64,000 nucleotides of DNA, taken from Rivularia sp. MS3 (GTDB taxonomy: Bacteria > Cyanobacteriota > Cyanobacteriia > Cyanobacteriales > Nostocaceae). Position 1 is the first letter of the stretch. Each line of letters opens with the position of its first letter. Both the position numbers and the translations under genes were made by a program. The stretch is taken from NCBI GenBank assembly GCA_019192545.1, contig JAHCMI010000001.1:62001-126000 (forward strand), read 5' to 3'. The notes beneath the pieces were generated by a model that saw nothing but the letters and a program-made list of their open reading frames with translations, did no database searches and was not told where the DNA came from. Of the stretch, positions 8,155 through 17,713 are shown piece after piece.

Positions 8155-10113
8155 TTGGAAGAGCAAGCAGTTTTTGAAGAAGAATTACGTCAACAAAACG
8201 AAGAGTTATTGATTGCTAATCATAATGCTAAGTTACAGCAACAGCGTTATGAAAATTTATTTGAATTTGCTCCGGATGCGTATTTGGTAATTGATGCGAA
8301 TGGAATGATTCAAGAGGCTAATCGAAAGGCGAGCTATTTGCTTAATGTTAGCCAAAATTATCTTATAGGTAAACCAATATTTATTTTTGTTGATAAGTCT
8401 AATCGTCAAAAGCTTCGTACTCAATTCAATTTATTAGAGCCGGTAGAGAATTGGGAATGTTTTATCAAGCCAAAAAATGGAAAACTTTTTAATGCTGCAA
8501 TTACGATTGCCAGCATTTACGATCGAGAAGGTAAGCTGGTAGATAAACGATTAATGATTCGCGATATCAGCGATCGCAAACAGGCAGAAGAAAAAATTAA
8601 ACAGCAAGCAGCTTTACTCGATATTACTACAGATGCAATTGTAGTTTGCAATTTGAAAAACCAGATATTGTTCTGGAATCGGGGAGCAGAAAATTTGTAT
8701 GGATGGCTTGCTCCCGAAGTTAGTTACCAGAATCTTCAAGATTTAGATCGAAACGATTCACCGAAACTTGAACTAGCTTTTGCTAATGCCTTAGAAAATA
8801 ACTGTTGGCAAGGAGAGTTACAGCAATTCACTAAAAGCGGTAAGCAAATAATTGTCTACAGTCGTTGGACATTAATGCACGACGAAGATAATCAACCACA
8901 ATCAATTTTGATAGTTAATACCGACATCACCCAGAAAAAACAACTCGAAGCACAATATTATCGAGCGCAACGTCTAGAAAGTCTTGGTACATTAGCTAGC
9001 GGTATTGCTCACGATCTTAATAATATATTAGCTCCGATTCTAATGGGTACTCAATTATTGTCACGGCAGCTTCTATCTCTGAATGAAGAAAATCAGATGA
9101 TACTTGAGATGTTTGAAGATAACTCCAAGCGTGGAGCCGAACTTGTCAAGCAGATTACATCTTTTGCAAAGGGAATGAAAGGAAATTATATTCCCATACA
9201 GTTACAACACTTGATAAAAGAAATTACCCGGATTGTTGAAAGTACATTTCCTAAATCAATTAAATATAATACTAAAGTAGCAACAGTTTGGACGGTAGAA
9301 GCACAACCAAGCCAAATACATCAGATATTAATGAATCTATGTATCAACGCTCGCGATGCTATGTTTGAAGGAGGTACTCTAACTATTACAGCCGAAAATA
9401 AAATTATCGATTCAACCTATAGCAGCATGAATCCGGATGCGAAAGAAGGTAACTATGTAATGATAACTGTTGCCGATACCGGATGTGGAATATCCGAAGA
9501 AGTTAAAGAGCGAATTTTTGAACCATTTTTCACTACTAAGGAAGTAGGAAAAGGAACCGGATTAGGGCTTTCGACAACATTTGGTATCGTCAAAAACCAC
9601 GGTGGTTTTATCGAAGTTTCCTCTCAAGTAGATAAAGGTAGTCAGTTTCAAGTATATTTACCTGCTAGTGAGAGTTATCAAACAAGCCAAATTCAAACTA
9701 CTAAGTTTGAGATAAGTAACGGTAACAATGAATTGATTTTGGTTGTAGATGACGAAACGCATATTCGAGAGATAACCAAAAATTCCCTCTCTATCCATAA
9801 CTATAGGATAATTACTGCTAATGATGGTGCTGAAGCATTTTCGCTTTACGTACAGCACAGACATGAAATAAGTTTAGTATTGTTAAATATACAGATGCCC
9901 TCTGTAGATGGATTTCAGACAATTAAAGTTTTGCAACGAATGAATTCTAATGTCAAAATTATTGCCACGAGCGGAATTGAATTCAATCGTCAGTTATTAG
10001 ATACGAATGATATTAAAGTAGAAGCATTTTTATTGAAACCTTATACCCTTGAGGAATTATTAAACATACTTGAAGTTGTTTTGAATAGCAGCGATAGCAA
10101 GGTTGATAGTTAA
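8155..10113 (+). CDS. PAS hybrid histidine kinase with atypical receiver domain
   Basis: 652 residues: two PAS domains (about 38-150 and 155-280), a HisKA box with phospho-acceptor His286 (LASGIAHDLNN), an HATPase with N box (NLCINARDAM), G1 (DTGCGIS) and G2 (GKGTGLGLS), and a C-terminal receiver from about 525. It is soluble, with no membrane segment. In the receiver the acidic pair (VVDDE) is kept, but the phospho-acceptor aspartate is Asn578 (LVLLNIQMP), so normal phosphorylation there is unlikely. The TTG start at 8155 is only the first possible start in this frame; coding potential extends upstream to 7969, and the frame most likely continues the CBS gene after a one-base shift. The signal is unknown. 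Confidence 0.85.
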   Translation: MEEQAVFEEELRQQNEELLIANHNAKLQQQRYENLFEFAPDAYLVIDANGMIQEANRKASYLLNVSQNYLIGKPIFIFVDKSNRQKLRTQFNLLEPVENWECFIKPKNGKLFNAAITIASIYDREGKLVDKRLMIRDISDRKQAEEKIKQQAALLDITTDAIVVCNLKNQILFWNRGAENLYGWLAPEVSYQNLQDLDRNDSPKLELAFANALENNCWQGELQQFTKSGKQIIVYSRWTLMHDEDNQPQSILIVNTDITQKKQLEAQYYRAQRLESLGTLASGIAHDLNNILAPILMGTQLLSRQLLSLNEENQMILEMFEDNSKRGAELVKQITSFAKGMKGNYIPIQLQHLIKEITRIVESTFPKSIKYNTKVATVWTVEAQPSQIHQILMNLCINARDAMFEGGTLTITAENKIIDSTYSSMNPDAKEGNYVMITVADTGCGISEEVKERIFEPFFTTKEVGKGTGLGLSTTFGIVKNHGGFIEVSSQVDKGSQFQVYLPASESYQTSQIQTTKFEISNGNNELILVVDDETHIREITKNSLSIHNYRIITANDGAEAFSLYVQHRHEISLVLLNIQMPSVDGFQTIKVLQRMNSNVKIIATSGIEFNRQLLDTNDIKVEAFLLKPYTLEELLNILEVVLNSSDSKVDS

Positions 10114-10166
10114 CAATAATTAATTCCTAACTATTAAATTTATAATTTCCTTCTTGCCAAAAAACT

Positions 10167-10318
10167 ATAGCAATCCGGAATCATTGGTGAGAAATTCGCT
10201 TTTGAGTGTCTTCTTTGTATTGTTGAAAAACCTTATTCTTATGCAAACCTCTATCACACCTGTCATTGCCAGCGAAGCTAAATACTTTGCTCAGTTGTCA
10301 CTGCGTTCGTAATGACAC
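10167..10318. repeat. solo repeat end and hairpin repeat downstream of the kinase
   Basis: 10167-10200 (tatagcaatcc, then ggtgagaaatt) matches the left end of the larger element at 32382-32605 but has no partner end. 10261-10318 is a separate imperfect inverted repeat with ends tgtcattgc and taatgaca; a similar half is seen near 47485. Confidence 0.5.
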
Positions 10319-10363
10319 AAATAATTTTCCAAAGCTACTTCCCTAATCCCCATCGAATTACCT

Positions 10364-11668
10364 TTAACCTGAAAAAACCGCTCCCCGTCGCATCAAATCA
10401 TCTTTCATCTGTTGAGAAATTCCGGGATTATTGGCAAAACGAGTATTTTCTACATTCGCACCTTTAAAATTAGCGGCATCAAGGAAGGCATTACTGAGAT
10501 TAGCACGTCTGAGGTCGGCACTTATAAGGTAAACTGCATCAAGATGAGCATTTTTGAGATTAGCACGTTTGAGGTCAGCACGAATTAAATTTGCACCGCT
10601 TAAATAAGCTTTTATCAAGTTGCTGCCTCTGAGATTTGCATCGCTAAAATTTGACCGAATTAAATTTGCATTATTAAGGATGGCATCGCTCAAATTGGCT
10701 CTGCTAACATCGGCATTACTCAAATCGGTATTTATCAGATTGGCACATCTCAAATTAGCTTTTCTAAAATTTGTATAGCTCAGGTCTGCATTTGTCAGGT
10801 TAGCATTATTAAGCTTGGCATTTTCTAAATTGGCTCCCTCAAGATTGGCATTAGTGAAATTCGCTCCTTCAAGATTGGCATGAGCGAAATTTATACCTTC
10901 CAAATTGGCATCGCTGAAGTTAGCATCGCACAGATGTATACGGCTGAGTTCTGCATTAATCAGATATGTACAGCTAAGATCGACACCAACAAGATTTTGT
11001 TGCTTGAGTTGCTGATTAACAATTTGCCAAACCAGCAACCATTTATCATCCAGCTTTGTTTGAGAATCAATTATCGTACCGCTGAGATTAACGTAAAAAA
11101 GGTTAGCATTGCTCAAGTCCGCTTTTTCCAGATTAGCACCACTAAGGTCACAACCGTTAAGGTCTGCACCGGCTAAATTAATTCCTTTGAGGTTGGCATT
11201 AGTTAAGTCTTTACCAAAAGCCCCATTTTCAAAAATGTCTCGAACTAAATCGGATTCTTCTTGTGTTTCTTTCGTCTCCTTTCCCAAGAAAAACACATCT
11301 TTAACGGGAATCCCCAAAACTTCCAATAATCTCCCTTCCACAAATAACCCTTGAAGTTTCTCCAAGCAAGCAAGCGAACCTGTTAATATAATGCTTCCTT
11401 CTTCTATACTGCTAACGGCTAATTGCCTATCACCTGAAACTTTTCGCAGATGGGTTTCAATTATTCTTTGTCTTACAGGATTAATTTCATGTACGCTACC
11501 TGTAAGAACAAAAACTAATTTCTCATTAGCAACATTATTTACAGTATTCTCATCATTATTAAAAGTATTTACGGAATCAGCTTGAAGATAAAAACTATTA
11601 ATAGGCTTGCTATAATTACCACTATTAGTTCCAAAATCATTTTGTTCGGGTAATTTGCTATCAGTCAT
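10364..11668 (-). CDS. pentapeptide-repeat protein with N-terminal alpha/beta domain
   Basis: 434 residues. About residues 150-420 are pentapeptide repeats of the A(N/D)LxX type (ANLEGANFTNANLEGANLEN and so on), which fold as a right-handed quadrilateral beta helix. They are interrupted near residues 205-220 by KLDDKWLLVWQIVNQQL, a segment often seen between repeat blocks in cyanobacterial members. Residues 45-125 form a separate domain (LVFVLTGSVHEIN, HLRKVSGDRQLAV, IEEGSIILTGS) that resembles small adaptor-like domains found with NACHT or other signalling proteins in these organisms; this link is from memory and tentative. No signal peptide. The role is unknown, and the gene is monocistronic. 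Confidence 0.85.
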   Translation of the reverse strand: MTDSKLPEQNDFGTNSGNYSKPINSFYLQADSVNTFNNDENTVNNVANEKLVFVLTGSVHEINPVRQRIIETHLRKVSGDRQLAVSSIEEGSIILTGSLACLEKLQGLFVEGRLLEVLGIPVKDVFFLGKETKETQEESDLVRDIFENGAFGKDLTNANLKGINLAGADLNGCDLSGANLEKADLSNANLFYVNLSGTIIDSQTKLDDKWLLVWQIVNQQLKQQNLVGVDLSCTYLINAELSRIHLCDANFSDANLEGINFAHANLEGANFTNANLEGANLENAKLNNANLTNADLSYTNFRKANLRCANLINTDLSNADVSRANLSDAILNNANLIRSNFSDANLRGSNLIKAYLSGANLIRADLKRANLKNAHLDAVYLISADLRRANLSNAFLDAANFKGANVENTRFANNPGISQQMKDDLMRRGAVFSG

Positions 11669-11858
11669 ATTTTTTTACCGATTCACTTGATTCAAGCTTG
11701 TACCTCAATTTACATATTTAACACATCAATATCCGGTTTAGTTTACCAGGGTTAGATATAAAATTCGCCTGGGGTTGAAAACCCCTGGCGGATTAGATGC
11801 ACGCCCCTCAAAATTAATCTGGTGAAGTACTAGTCAAACTAAAATACACTGTAAATGA

Positions 11859-13040
11859 CTATAAAAGCCCTACCGCATGTAATAAACCATGTCCGGTGAG
11901 TATTTCAATCATCAAAGCCAGAAAACCGAGCATAGCTATTCTGCCGTTCCAAATTTCTGCGGAAGTAGTGATACCCCATTCCCAACGTTCTGGAGGATAA
12001 AATTTCACTTTCTTCTTCATCTGATTAACTTGTGCAAGGGAAATACTCGGAGATTTCAATGCATCCATAGTTAAATTTGCTAAAGCCTTAATAAATACTG
12101 GATGTACGTTGAGTGCTGGAACCCGACGGAAATTTTTAATTCCTGCTTCCTCGGCAATTTCACGATATTCAATATCGATTTCTTCTAAGGTTTCAATATG
12201 CTCGGAAACAAAACTGATGGGTACAACTACTAAATTTTTAACGCCTTTATGAGCTAAATCTTCGATAGCTTCTTCAGTATAAGGTTGCAGCCACTCCACC
12301 GGGCCAACACGACTTTGATAAGCTAAAGTATAGGGATTTGGACGATTGAGAGTTTGCATAATTAACTGCGTACACTCTTCAATCTCTTGCTGATAGGGGT
12401 CTCCAGCTTCTTCTACATAACTTTTAGGAACCCCATGAGCGCTAAAGAAAATATGACCTTCATCCGGGTTATCTAACTGATCTAACTCCTGGGCTATTAG
12501 CTCAGCCATTGCTTGCAGATAACCGGGTTGTTTGTACCAAGAAGCAATTACAGAATATTCAATTTCCTGAAATTTGGGGTTTTCTTGCCATAATTTTTCA
12601 AGAAGTCGGTAGCTAGAACCGCTGGTACTAATAGAAAACTGAGGATAAAGTGGTAAAATTACTAATTTATCAATTCCATCAGCGACAATTTGAGCGATCG
12701 CCTCTTCGGTGTAGGGGTGCCAGTAACGCATTCCCACATAAATATTGGCTTGTTCCCCCTGTTGAGCCAACTGTTCTTTTAAAGCTTCTCCTTGGGCTTC
12801 GGTTATCTGTCGTAACGGGGAGCCACCACCGATTTTGCGGTAGTTTTCTTGAGAGGTTTTGCTCCGTCGCGTCGAGATAAACCAGGCTAAAGGTTTTTGC
12901 AGCCAGCTAAAAGGCAGACGAATTATTTCCGGATCGGAAAACAAGTTGTAGAGAAACGGCTGTACATCCTCAAGTTTATCCGGCCCACCAAGATTAAGTA
13001 ATAAAACGCCTACACGACCCATAGCAGTATTAGTCCCCAA
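11859..13040 (-). CDS. hemH: ferrochelatase with C-terminal chlorophyll-binding domain
   Basis: Inserts iron into protoporphyrin IX, the last step of protoheme synthesis. The 393-residue protein has the ferrochelatase core ([19 protein letters not shown] at the start; the active-site segment [32 protein letters not shown]). It ends in the transmembrane CAB/LHC motif seen in cyanobacterial and plastid enzymes ([20 protein letters not shown]). That tail binds chlorophyll or carotenoid and tethers the enzyme to the thylakoid in known homologues. The start ATG at 13040 is preceded by an AT-rich spacer. Length and motifs are complete. Confidence 0.97.
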   Translation of the reverse strand: MGTNTAMGRVGVLLLNLGGPDKLEDVQPFLYNLFSDPEIIRLPFSWLQKPLAWFISTRRSKTSQENYRKIGGGSPLRQITEAQGEALKEQLAQQGEQANIYVGMRYWHPYTEEAIAQIVADGIDKLVILPLYPQFSISTSGSSYRLLEKLWQENPKFQEIEYSVIASWYKQPGYLQAMAELIAQELDQLDNPDEGHIFFSAHGVPKSYVEEAGDPYQQEIEECTQLIMQTLNRPNPYTLAYQSRVGPVEWLQPYTEEAIEDLAHKGVKNLVVVPISFVSEHIETLEEIDIEYREIAEEAGIKNFRRVPALNVHPVFIKALANLTMDALKSPSISLAQVNQMKKKVKFYPPERWEWGITTSAEIWNGRIAMLGFLALMIEILTGHGLLHAVGLL

Positions 13041-13610
13041 TTTTTTCAGCTTTATTTACTAATGTTAACAATATATCTTTATTAAATACATAAGTTAATA
13101 CTAGGGAAGTATATTACTGATACATTTTTTCGATATTGAATTTGTTGCAGCCCGTGTTTTCGCAGTGGATATAAGGTTTGAGTACTTTAGACTTCAGTGT
13201 AAAATCCCCGCATCATAACATTGACTTTGCAACGCTTAACAATTCACTCAGATTTCTAAGTTCTTAATTTTTGCTTTAGCTTATTAAGAAAGTTTATCAA
13301 ATAACGGTATCGTCTTCTAGTATTTGTGACGCTTTGAGAGATGTTGTAAGTAGTGGTGATAAAGTTTGCAGGGTTATTACTCGGTAAACTCATATTTTGC
13401 AGCATTCTCAACAAGCTCAAAGAAACCCGGAATAAGTCGTTAAAGCATGAATATTTCGTTATGAAACCGAAAATAAACCGGGAATAGAGCCACTGATGCA
13501 AAATGTAAGTAAAGCACTCATCTCCACCATAAGCCGGAAGGAAGTGTTCGCTGTTAACTGCTCACTGTTCACTGTTCTAATTCGCTATACTCGTAGCAAA
13601 AAGTTAACAA
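13041..13610. other. spacer upstream of hemH and the NACHT gene
   Basis: 570 bp between divergent genes. It ends in gttcact heptamer repeats (13549-13575). A minus-strand frame of 81 codons (13256-13501) has no recognisable family and I do not call it. No RNA element was recognised. Confidence 0.4.
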
Positions 13611-16529
13611 GTGCAAGGCATGGATTTGCTGGTTGTTTGGGGAGTAGCACAGACTGCGGGATTCGTTTTTAAGCCGATTTTGGAAGAGTTGTCGCAGGAT
13701 TTGCGTAATATTGCTAAGGATGCAGCGAAGGATTGGACTAAAGATTTATTTAAGGGTATTCCCGGCAATGCGCTGAAGCGTTTGCAAAAGCAAGATATAG
13801 ATGTTGCTGCTGGTAAAGCTTTGAAAGAATTTTTGTTACTAGTGCAGCAGGAATTGGAAGATGCTGAAATTGAAGATGACGAATTAAAGCAGTTTGTTAA
13901 GCCTTTTAAAACATTTATTCACAACAAAGAGATTAAAGAGATTTTAGGAAGTGCTTTTAAGTATGAATGCGAAGCTTTAGATACTAAACAATTAGAAAGT
14001 AAGTGGTATGAATTAGATTTACTAGCTTTACCTTCAGAGTTTGATTGGAAACCAATTGGTAAACGCTATCTGAGGGAAGTAAAGAAAATTATTAGAGATT
14101 CAGATAAACTCAGGATAATTCTTGATTCGCGAAATATAGAAGCAATTAAAGGTAATACTCAAGAAACTGCTGGAATTATTCCTGATTTTGATTTGTTGGG
14201 ATATCAGGAAGCTATAAAAGAAACATACGGTAAGCTCAAATTAGAAAGTCTAGATACTACAGGTTATGCCTATAACGAACTGAAGTTATGGGGAATGTTT
14301 ATTGCTCAAAACGTGCGGGAAGTACAGGAAGTTGTACCCAAAGTTCACGAGCTACCGAAAGAGCATTTAAAACGGTTACGAGAAAGTCAACAAGCCGAAT
14401 CAGAAATTGAAGCAGAAGATTTAGAACGTTTTAAAAGAATTTATCTAGAACAACCCATACGTTCTGTATTAGAAATTATTAACGAAAAACAAACTTATAA
14501 ATATATAGTTATTTTAGGCGATCCAGGTTCTGGGAAATCGACATTATTACAATTTTTAGCATTGAATTGGGCAGAATCACCTTTAAGTAACACAATTTCT
14601 CAACCAATACCGTTATTAATTGAACTACGTACCTATATGCGGCGACGGGATGAGAAAGAATGCAATAATTTTCTTGAGTTTTTCCATAAATGTAGCGGTG
14701 TTGTCCATCATTTGAATCAACATCAACTACAAACACAGCTTAAAGCAGGTAACGTATTAGTAATGTTTGATGGGTTAGATGAAGTATTTGACAACGGGAA
14801 AAGAGAAGATGTAATTACAGATATTCATCGCTTCACAAATGAATATCCCAACGTACAAGTAATTGTTACTTCTCGGGTGATTGGTTACAAACCCCAAAGA
14901 CTAAGAGATGCTGAGTTTAAGCACTTGATGCTGCAAGATTTAGAAACAGAACAAATTCAAGACTTTATTTATCGCTGGCATGAATTAACTTTTAGTGACG
15001 AAGCAGATAAAATCAGAAAAAAAGAACGATTGCAAAAAGGAATTGATAATTCCCAAGCGATTCGAGAATTAGCCGGAAATCCTTTATTATTAACAATGAT
15101 GGCAATTCTCAACCGCAACCAAGAATTACCAAGGGATAGAGCCGAACTTTATAATCAATCTTCGAGAGTATTGCTACATCAGTGGGATGTTGAGCGTACT
15201 TTGATAGAAGATAAAAGATTAGATCCGAAGACGATTGATTATAAAGATAAACAAGCAATGTTACGTCAAGTTGCCTATTTTATGCAAACCAGCGAAAAGG
15301 GTTTAGCTGGTAATTTGATAAAAGAAAGCGATTTAGAAAGAATTCTCAAAGATTATTTGAAAACTATAGAAGTTGATAAACCAAGAGAAGCCGCTAAATT
15401 AATGATAAATCAACTTAGAACGCGCAATTTTATGTTGTGCTATCTGGGTGCTGATTATTACGCTTTTGTACATCGGACATTTCTAGAATATTTTTGTGCT
15501 TGGGAATTTGTTTGGCAATTTAAGGAAACTCAAACTTTAAGTATCGATCGGTTGAAGAAAGAAGTGTTTGGTAAGCATTGGATGGATGAATCTTGGCATG
15601 AAGTTTTGAGATTGATTGCTGGAATGATTGAAGCGAGGTTTGTGGGAGAAATTATTGAGTTTTTGATGGGGATTGATGGGGAAAAAGAGAGGTTTAATAA
15701 TTTATTTTTAGCTGCTGAATGTTTGGGGGAGGTGAGGAATAGGAAGGTAGTTTTAGTCAGCGATAAAAAATTATTTAGCTTGCTTAAAAACTTAAGTGCA
15801 TATCCAAATAATATAAAATATTTAACAAAGTACCAATGGTATTTAGGAGAAAAAATTGGTACTAGAGCTATTTCAATTATTTTAAATGTTTGGAAAGATG
15901 ACGAAAAAACTATTGAGTGGTTAAAGACTATTGTTAACCATACCAGATATTGGCCTGTTTCTCGATTAGTATCCCAGGCTCTGGTAAAACAACATGTAGA
16001 TATAGATGATTTCCAGATGCTTAGAAATCTTGCTCAGTTTAGTAATAGTTCAAATATAAGAACAGGTGCCATAATTGAACTAGCAGAAAGATACAAACAT
16101 GAGCCAAAGACATTAGAAGTTCTCAAACAATGTATACAAAACGACAGTAGTTGGATAATAAGACGAGAAGCGATTAACGCAATCTATAGAGGATGGAATC
16201 AACAAGCAGAAATGCTCTTGTTTCTTAAAAATATCGCTTCTTATGATGATGCACGTGCAGTTAGAAGAATAGCTATAGCTGTAATATCAAAATGGTGGAA
16301 AAAAGAACCTGAAATAATTGAATTTTTGTGCGATCGCGCTAAAAATGACCCTTGTAAAATTCGTGAATATTGGTTAAATCCAAGATATTTGGCTCTCGAA
16401 GCAATTCTCGAAAACTACCCCAACCACCCTAAAACATTACCCCTACTCCGCGACAGAGCAAAAAATGACCCCGATGAGCAGTTACGAGAATTTGCTCTGA
16501 AAAAATTACAAGAATGGAATAACAAATAA
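13611..16529 (+). CDS. NACHT NTPase with C-terminal HEAT-like repeats
   Basis: 972 residues. An alpha-helical N-terminal region (1-270) precedes a NACHT module: Walker A GDPGSGKS at 303-310, Walker B around Asp387 (VLVMFDGLDEVF), then VIVTSRVIGY and the winged-helix region. From about residue 700 helical pairs repeat every 30-35 residues (for example FLCDRAKNDP and LLRDRAKNDP), typical of HEAT sensor arrays. NACHT proteins are STAND ATPases; some bacterial members defend against phage, others regulate. No effector enzyme domain (nuclease, TIR, protease) is visible, so the N-terminal helical domain is the candidate effector or adaptor. The start is GTG at 13611 or ATG at 13620. It stands alone, flanked by repeats. 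Confidence 0.88.
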   Translation: MQGMDLLVVWGVAQTAGFVFKPILEELSQDLRNIAKDAAKDWTKDLFKGIPGNALKRLQKQDIDVAAGKALKEFLLLVQQELEDAEIEDDELKQFVKPFKTFIHNKEIKEILGSAFKYECEALDTKQLESKWYELDLLALPSEFDWKPIGKRYLREVKKIIRDSDKLRIILDSRNIEAIKGNTQETAGIIPDFDLLGYQEAIKETYGKLKLESLDTTGYAYNELKLWGMFIAQNVREVQEVVPKVHELPKEHLKRLRESQQAESEIEAEDLERFKRIYLEQPIRSVLEIINEKQTYKYIVILGDPGSGKSTLLQFLALNWAESPLSNTISQPIPLLIELRTYMRRRDEKECNNFLEFFHKCSGVVHHLNQHQLQTQLKAGNVLVMFDGLDEVFDNGKREDVITDIHRFTNEYPNVQVIVTSRVIGYKPQRLRDAEFKHLMLQDLETEQIQDFIYRWHELTFSDEADKIRKKERLQKGIDNSQAIRELAGNPLLLTMMAILNRNQELPRDRAELYNQSSRVLLHQWDVERTLIEDKRLDPKTIDYKDKQAMLRQVAYFMQTSEKGLAGNLIKESDLERILKDYLKTIEVDKPREAAKLMINQLRTRNFMLCYLGADYYAFVHRTFLEYFCAWEFVWQFKETQTLSIDRLKKEVFGKHWMDESWHEVLRLIAGMIEARFVGEIIEFLMGIDGEKERFNNLFLAAECLGEVRNRKVVLVSDKKLFSLLKNLSAYPNNIKYLTKYQWYLGEKIGTRAISIILNVWKDDEKTIEWLKTIVNHTRYWPVSRLVSQALVKQHVDIDDFQMLRNLAQFSNSSNIRTGAIIELAERYKHEPKTLEVLKQCIQNDSSWIIRREAINAIYRGWNQQAEMLLFLKNIASYDDARAVRRIAIAVISKWWKKEPEIIEFLCDRAKNDPCKIREYWLNPRYLALEAILENYPNHPKTLPLLRDRAKNDPDEQLREFALKKLQEWNNK

Positions 16530-16610
16530 CCATTCCTCTCCATCTCTTTCCTCCGCGCTCTCTGCGCTCTCTGCGGTTTTTTACTCCTAAGTTTCCATCA
16601 CAGTAACCGA

Positions 16611-16680
16611 TGGTGCGTTACGGCATTATCTAAATGGTAATCTTAAAGGATAATTAATTCGTGCCGTAACACACCCTACA
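16611..16680. repeat. palindromic repeat, family A (copy 1)
   Basis: Ends ggtgcgttacggca and tgccgtaacacaccctaca pair over about 14 bp around an AT-rich core. It belongs to the family found at least 12 times in this window. Just upstream (16546-16581) is a ctctgcg-rich repeat also seen near 25783 and 51769. Confidence 0.8.
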
Positions 16681-16838
16681 ATTACTAAAAATCTTGTGGG
16701 ATGGAGAGCAGCGCGGCGTGCACGGAGGTTCCCTCCGTTGTAGCGACTGCGGAGCATCCTTGCCCGTGTTATTAACCATAAATTATCAACCTCACCCCAA
16801 CCCTCTCCTTGTCAAGGAGAGGGAGAAATTTATCACAA

Positions 16839-17017
16839 CCCTCTCCTTAATAAGGATACTGCTGGTTATTCAGGGGTGACACCCCTGAATAACCAAAAAA
16901 ATGAGGGTTTGAGGAGTGCGATCGCACTCCTGCTGATAACTTAAAATCCCTATTAATTCGTTGGGATGAGGGGTCTGACCTACTATTCGCCAACAGTATC
17001 CTTAATAAGGAGAGGGA
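16839..17017. repeat. nested palindromic element, about 180 bp
   Basis: The outer 27-bp inverted repeats (16840-16866 and 16991-17017, both reading ccctctcctta..aaggatactg in opposite senses) differ at two positions. Inside are a 31-nt near-perfect hairpin (16864-16894, ggttattcaggggtg arm) and a perfect 20-bp palindrome at 16912-16931 centred on a HIP1 octamer. No coding content. The surrounding spacer to 17050 carries the common ccctctccttgtcaaggagaggg and gagggtgaggt repeats. It looks like a composite non-autonomous mobile element. Confidence 0.7.
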
Positions 17018-17050
17018 AAGATTTACCGAAGGTAAAGCGAGGGTGAGGTT

Positions 17051-17596
17051 TCACAAAGTTGACAACCAATCTTCCGCAGCTTGGGGAGAAGTCAACCGCA
17101 CTATATTAAGATGCGAATATTCCGGTTGCTTAATTAAAATCGGATATTCTCGCTTTCGTCTGCGGTAGGTTTGCAAACTCCATAAAATAATAGATTCTTT
17201 GGAAAAAGTTGTTTTCCAAGTTTCATAATTACCGTTGCAGACTTGTTGCTTGGTTACTACCCGATGAAAAGTTCGCCATATAATCCGACTCATCACCAAG
17301 GGAAAAGAATAATCCAGCCAAACAAGGGTGTCAGCTTTTCCCCAAACAATATCGCGCACTTTACTGTAATTACCGTCAACAATCCAATTATTACCCATCA
17401 AAGATTCTTCCACGCGATGACGGAAGATATCCCCAGGCACTATTATCCAATTCGGTTCCCAGAAAAGGTAATCTAACTCAAAATGAGCAATATCCAGTTT
17501 TTGAGCAACTTGACGAGCCAAAGTTGTTTTACCCACTCCGCTGGTACCAATTACACAAATCCGCTGCGGTGGAGAAGAGTTACTCATATTTCTCAT
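17051..17596 (-). CDS. P-loop adenylate kinase-like / topology-modulation-type NTPase
   Basis: 181 residues with a clear Walker A near the N-terminus (VIGTSGVGKTTLARQVA) and the pattern HFELDYLFWEPNWI about 25 residues later, then WIVDGNYSKVRD and LVWLDYSFP. This layout fits the small adenylate-kinase-like proteins annotated as DNA topology modulation (FlaR) or shikimate/adenylate kinase-like; their substrates are mostly untested. The protein is soluble. ATG at 17596 or the in-frame ATG at 17587 could start it. The gene diverges from the secreted small protein at 17714. Confidence 0.75.
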   Translation of the reverse strand: MRNMSNSSPPQRICVIGTSGVGKTTLARQVAQKLDIAHFELDYLFWEPNWIIVPGDIFRHRVEESLMGNNWIVDGNYSKVRDIVWGKADTLVWLDYSFPLVMSRIIWRTFHRVVTKQQVCNGNYETWKTTFSKESIILWSLQTYRRRKREYPILIKQPEYSHLNIVRLTSPQAAEDWLSTL

Positions 17597-17713
17597 AAAC
17601 CTCTTATTGACTTCTCATTTAGCATTTATTGCTGTCTCAGGTAGGTACAGCATTATAGAAATCAAGGAAAACAAACCGAATTACACAAATCTAGAAAATA
17701 TTGGAGCGAAATT

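Noticed and set aside
13256-13501. 81-codon minus-strand frame in the spacer before the NACHT gene
   Set aside because: No recognisable family, no ribosome site, and unremarkable composition for an AT-rich spacer. Possibly a remnant.
16694-16879. 61-codon frame in the repeat-rich spacer
   Set aside because: It runs through ccctctcc and related repeats and ends in a palindrome, so it is repeat-derived.
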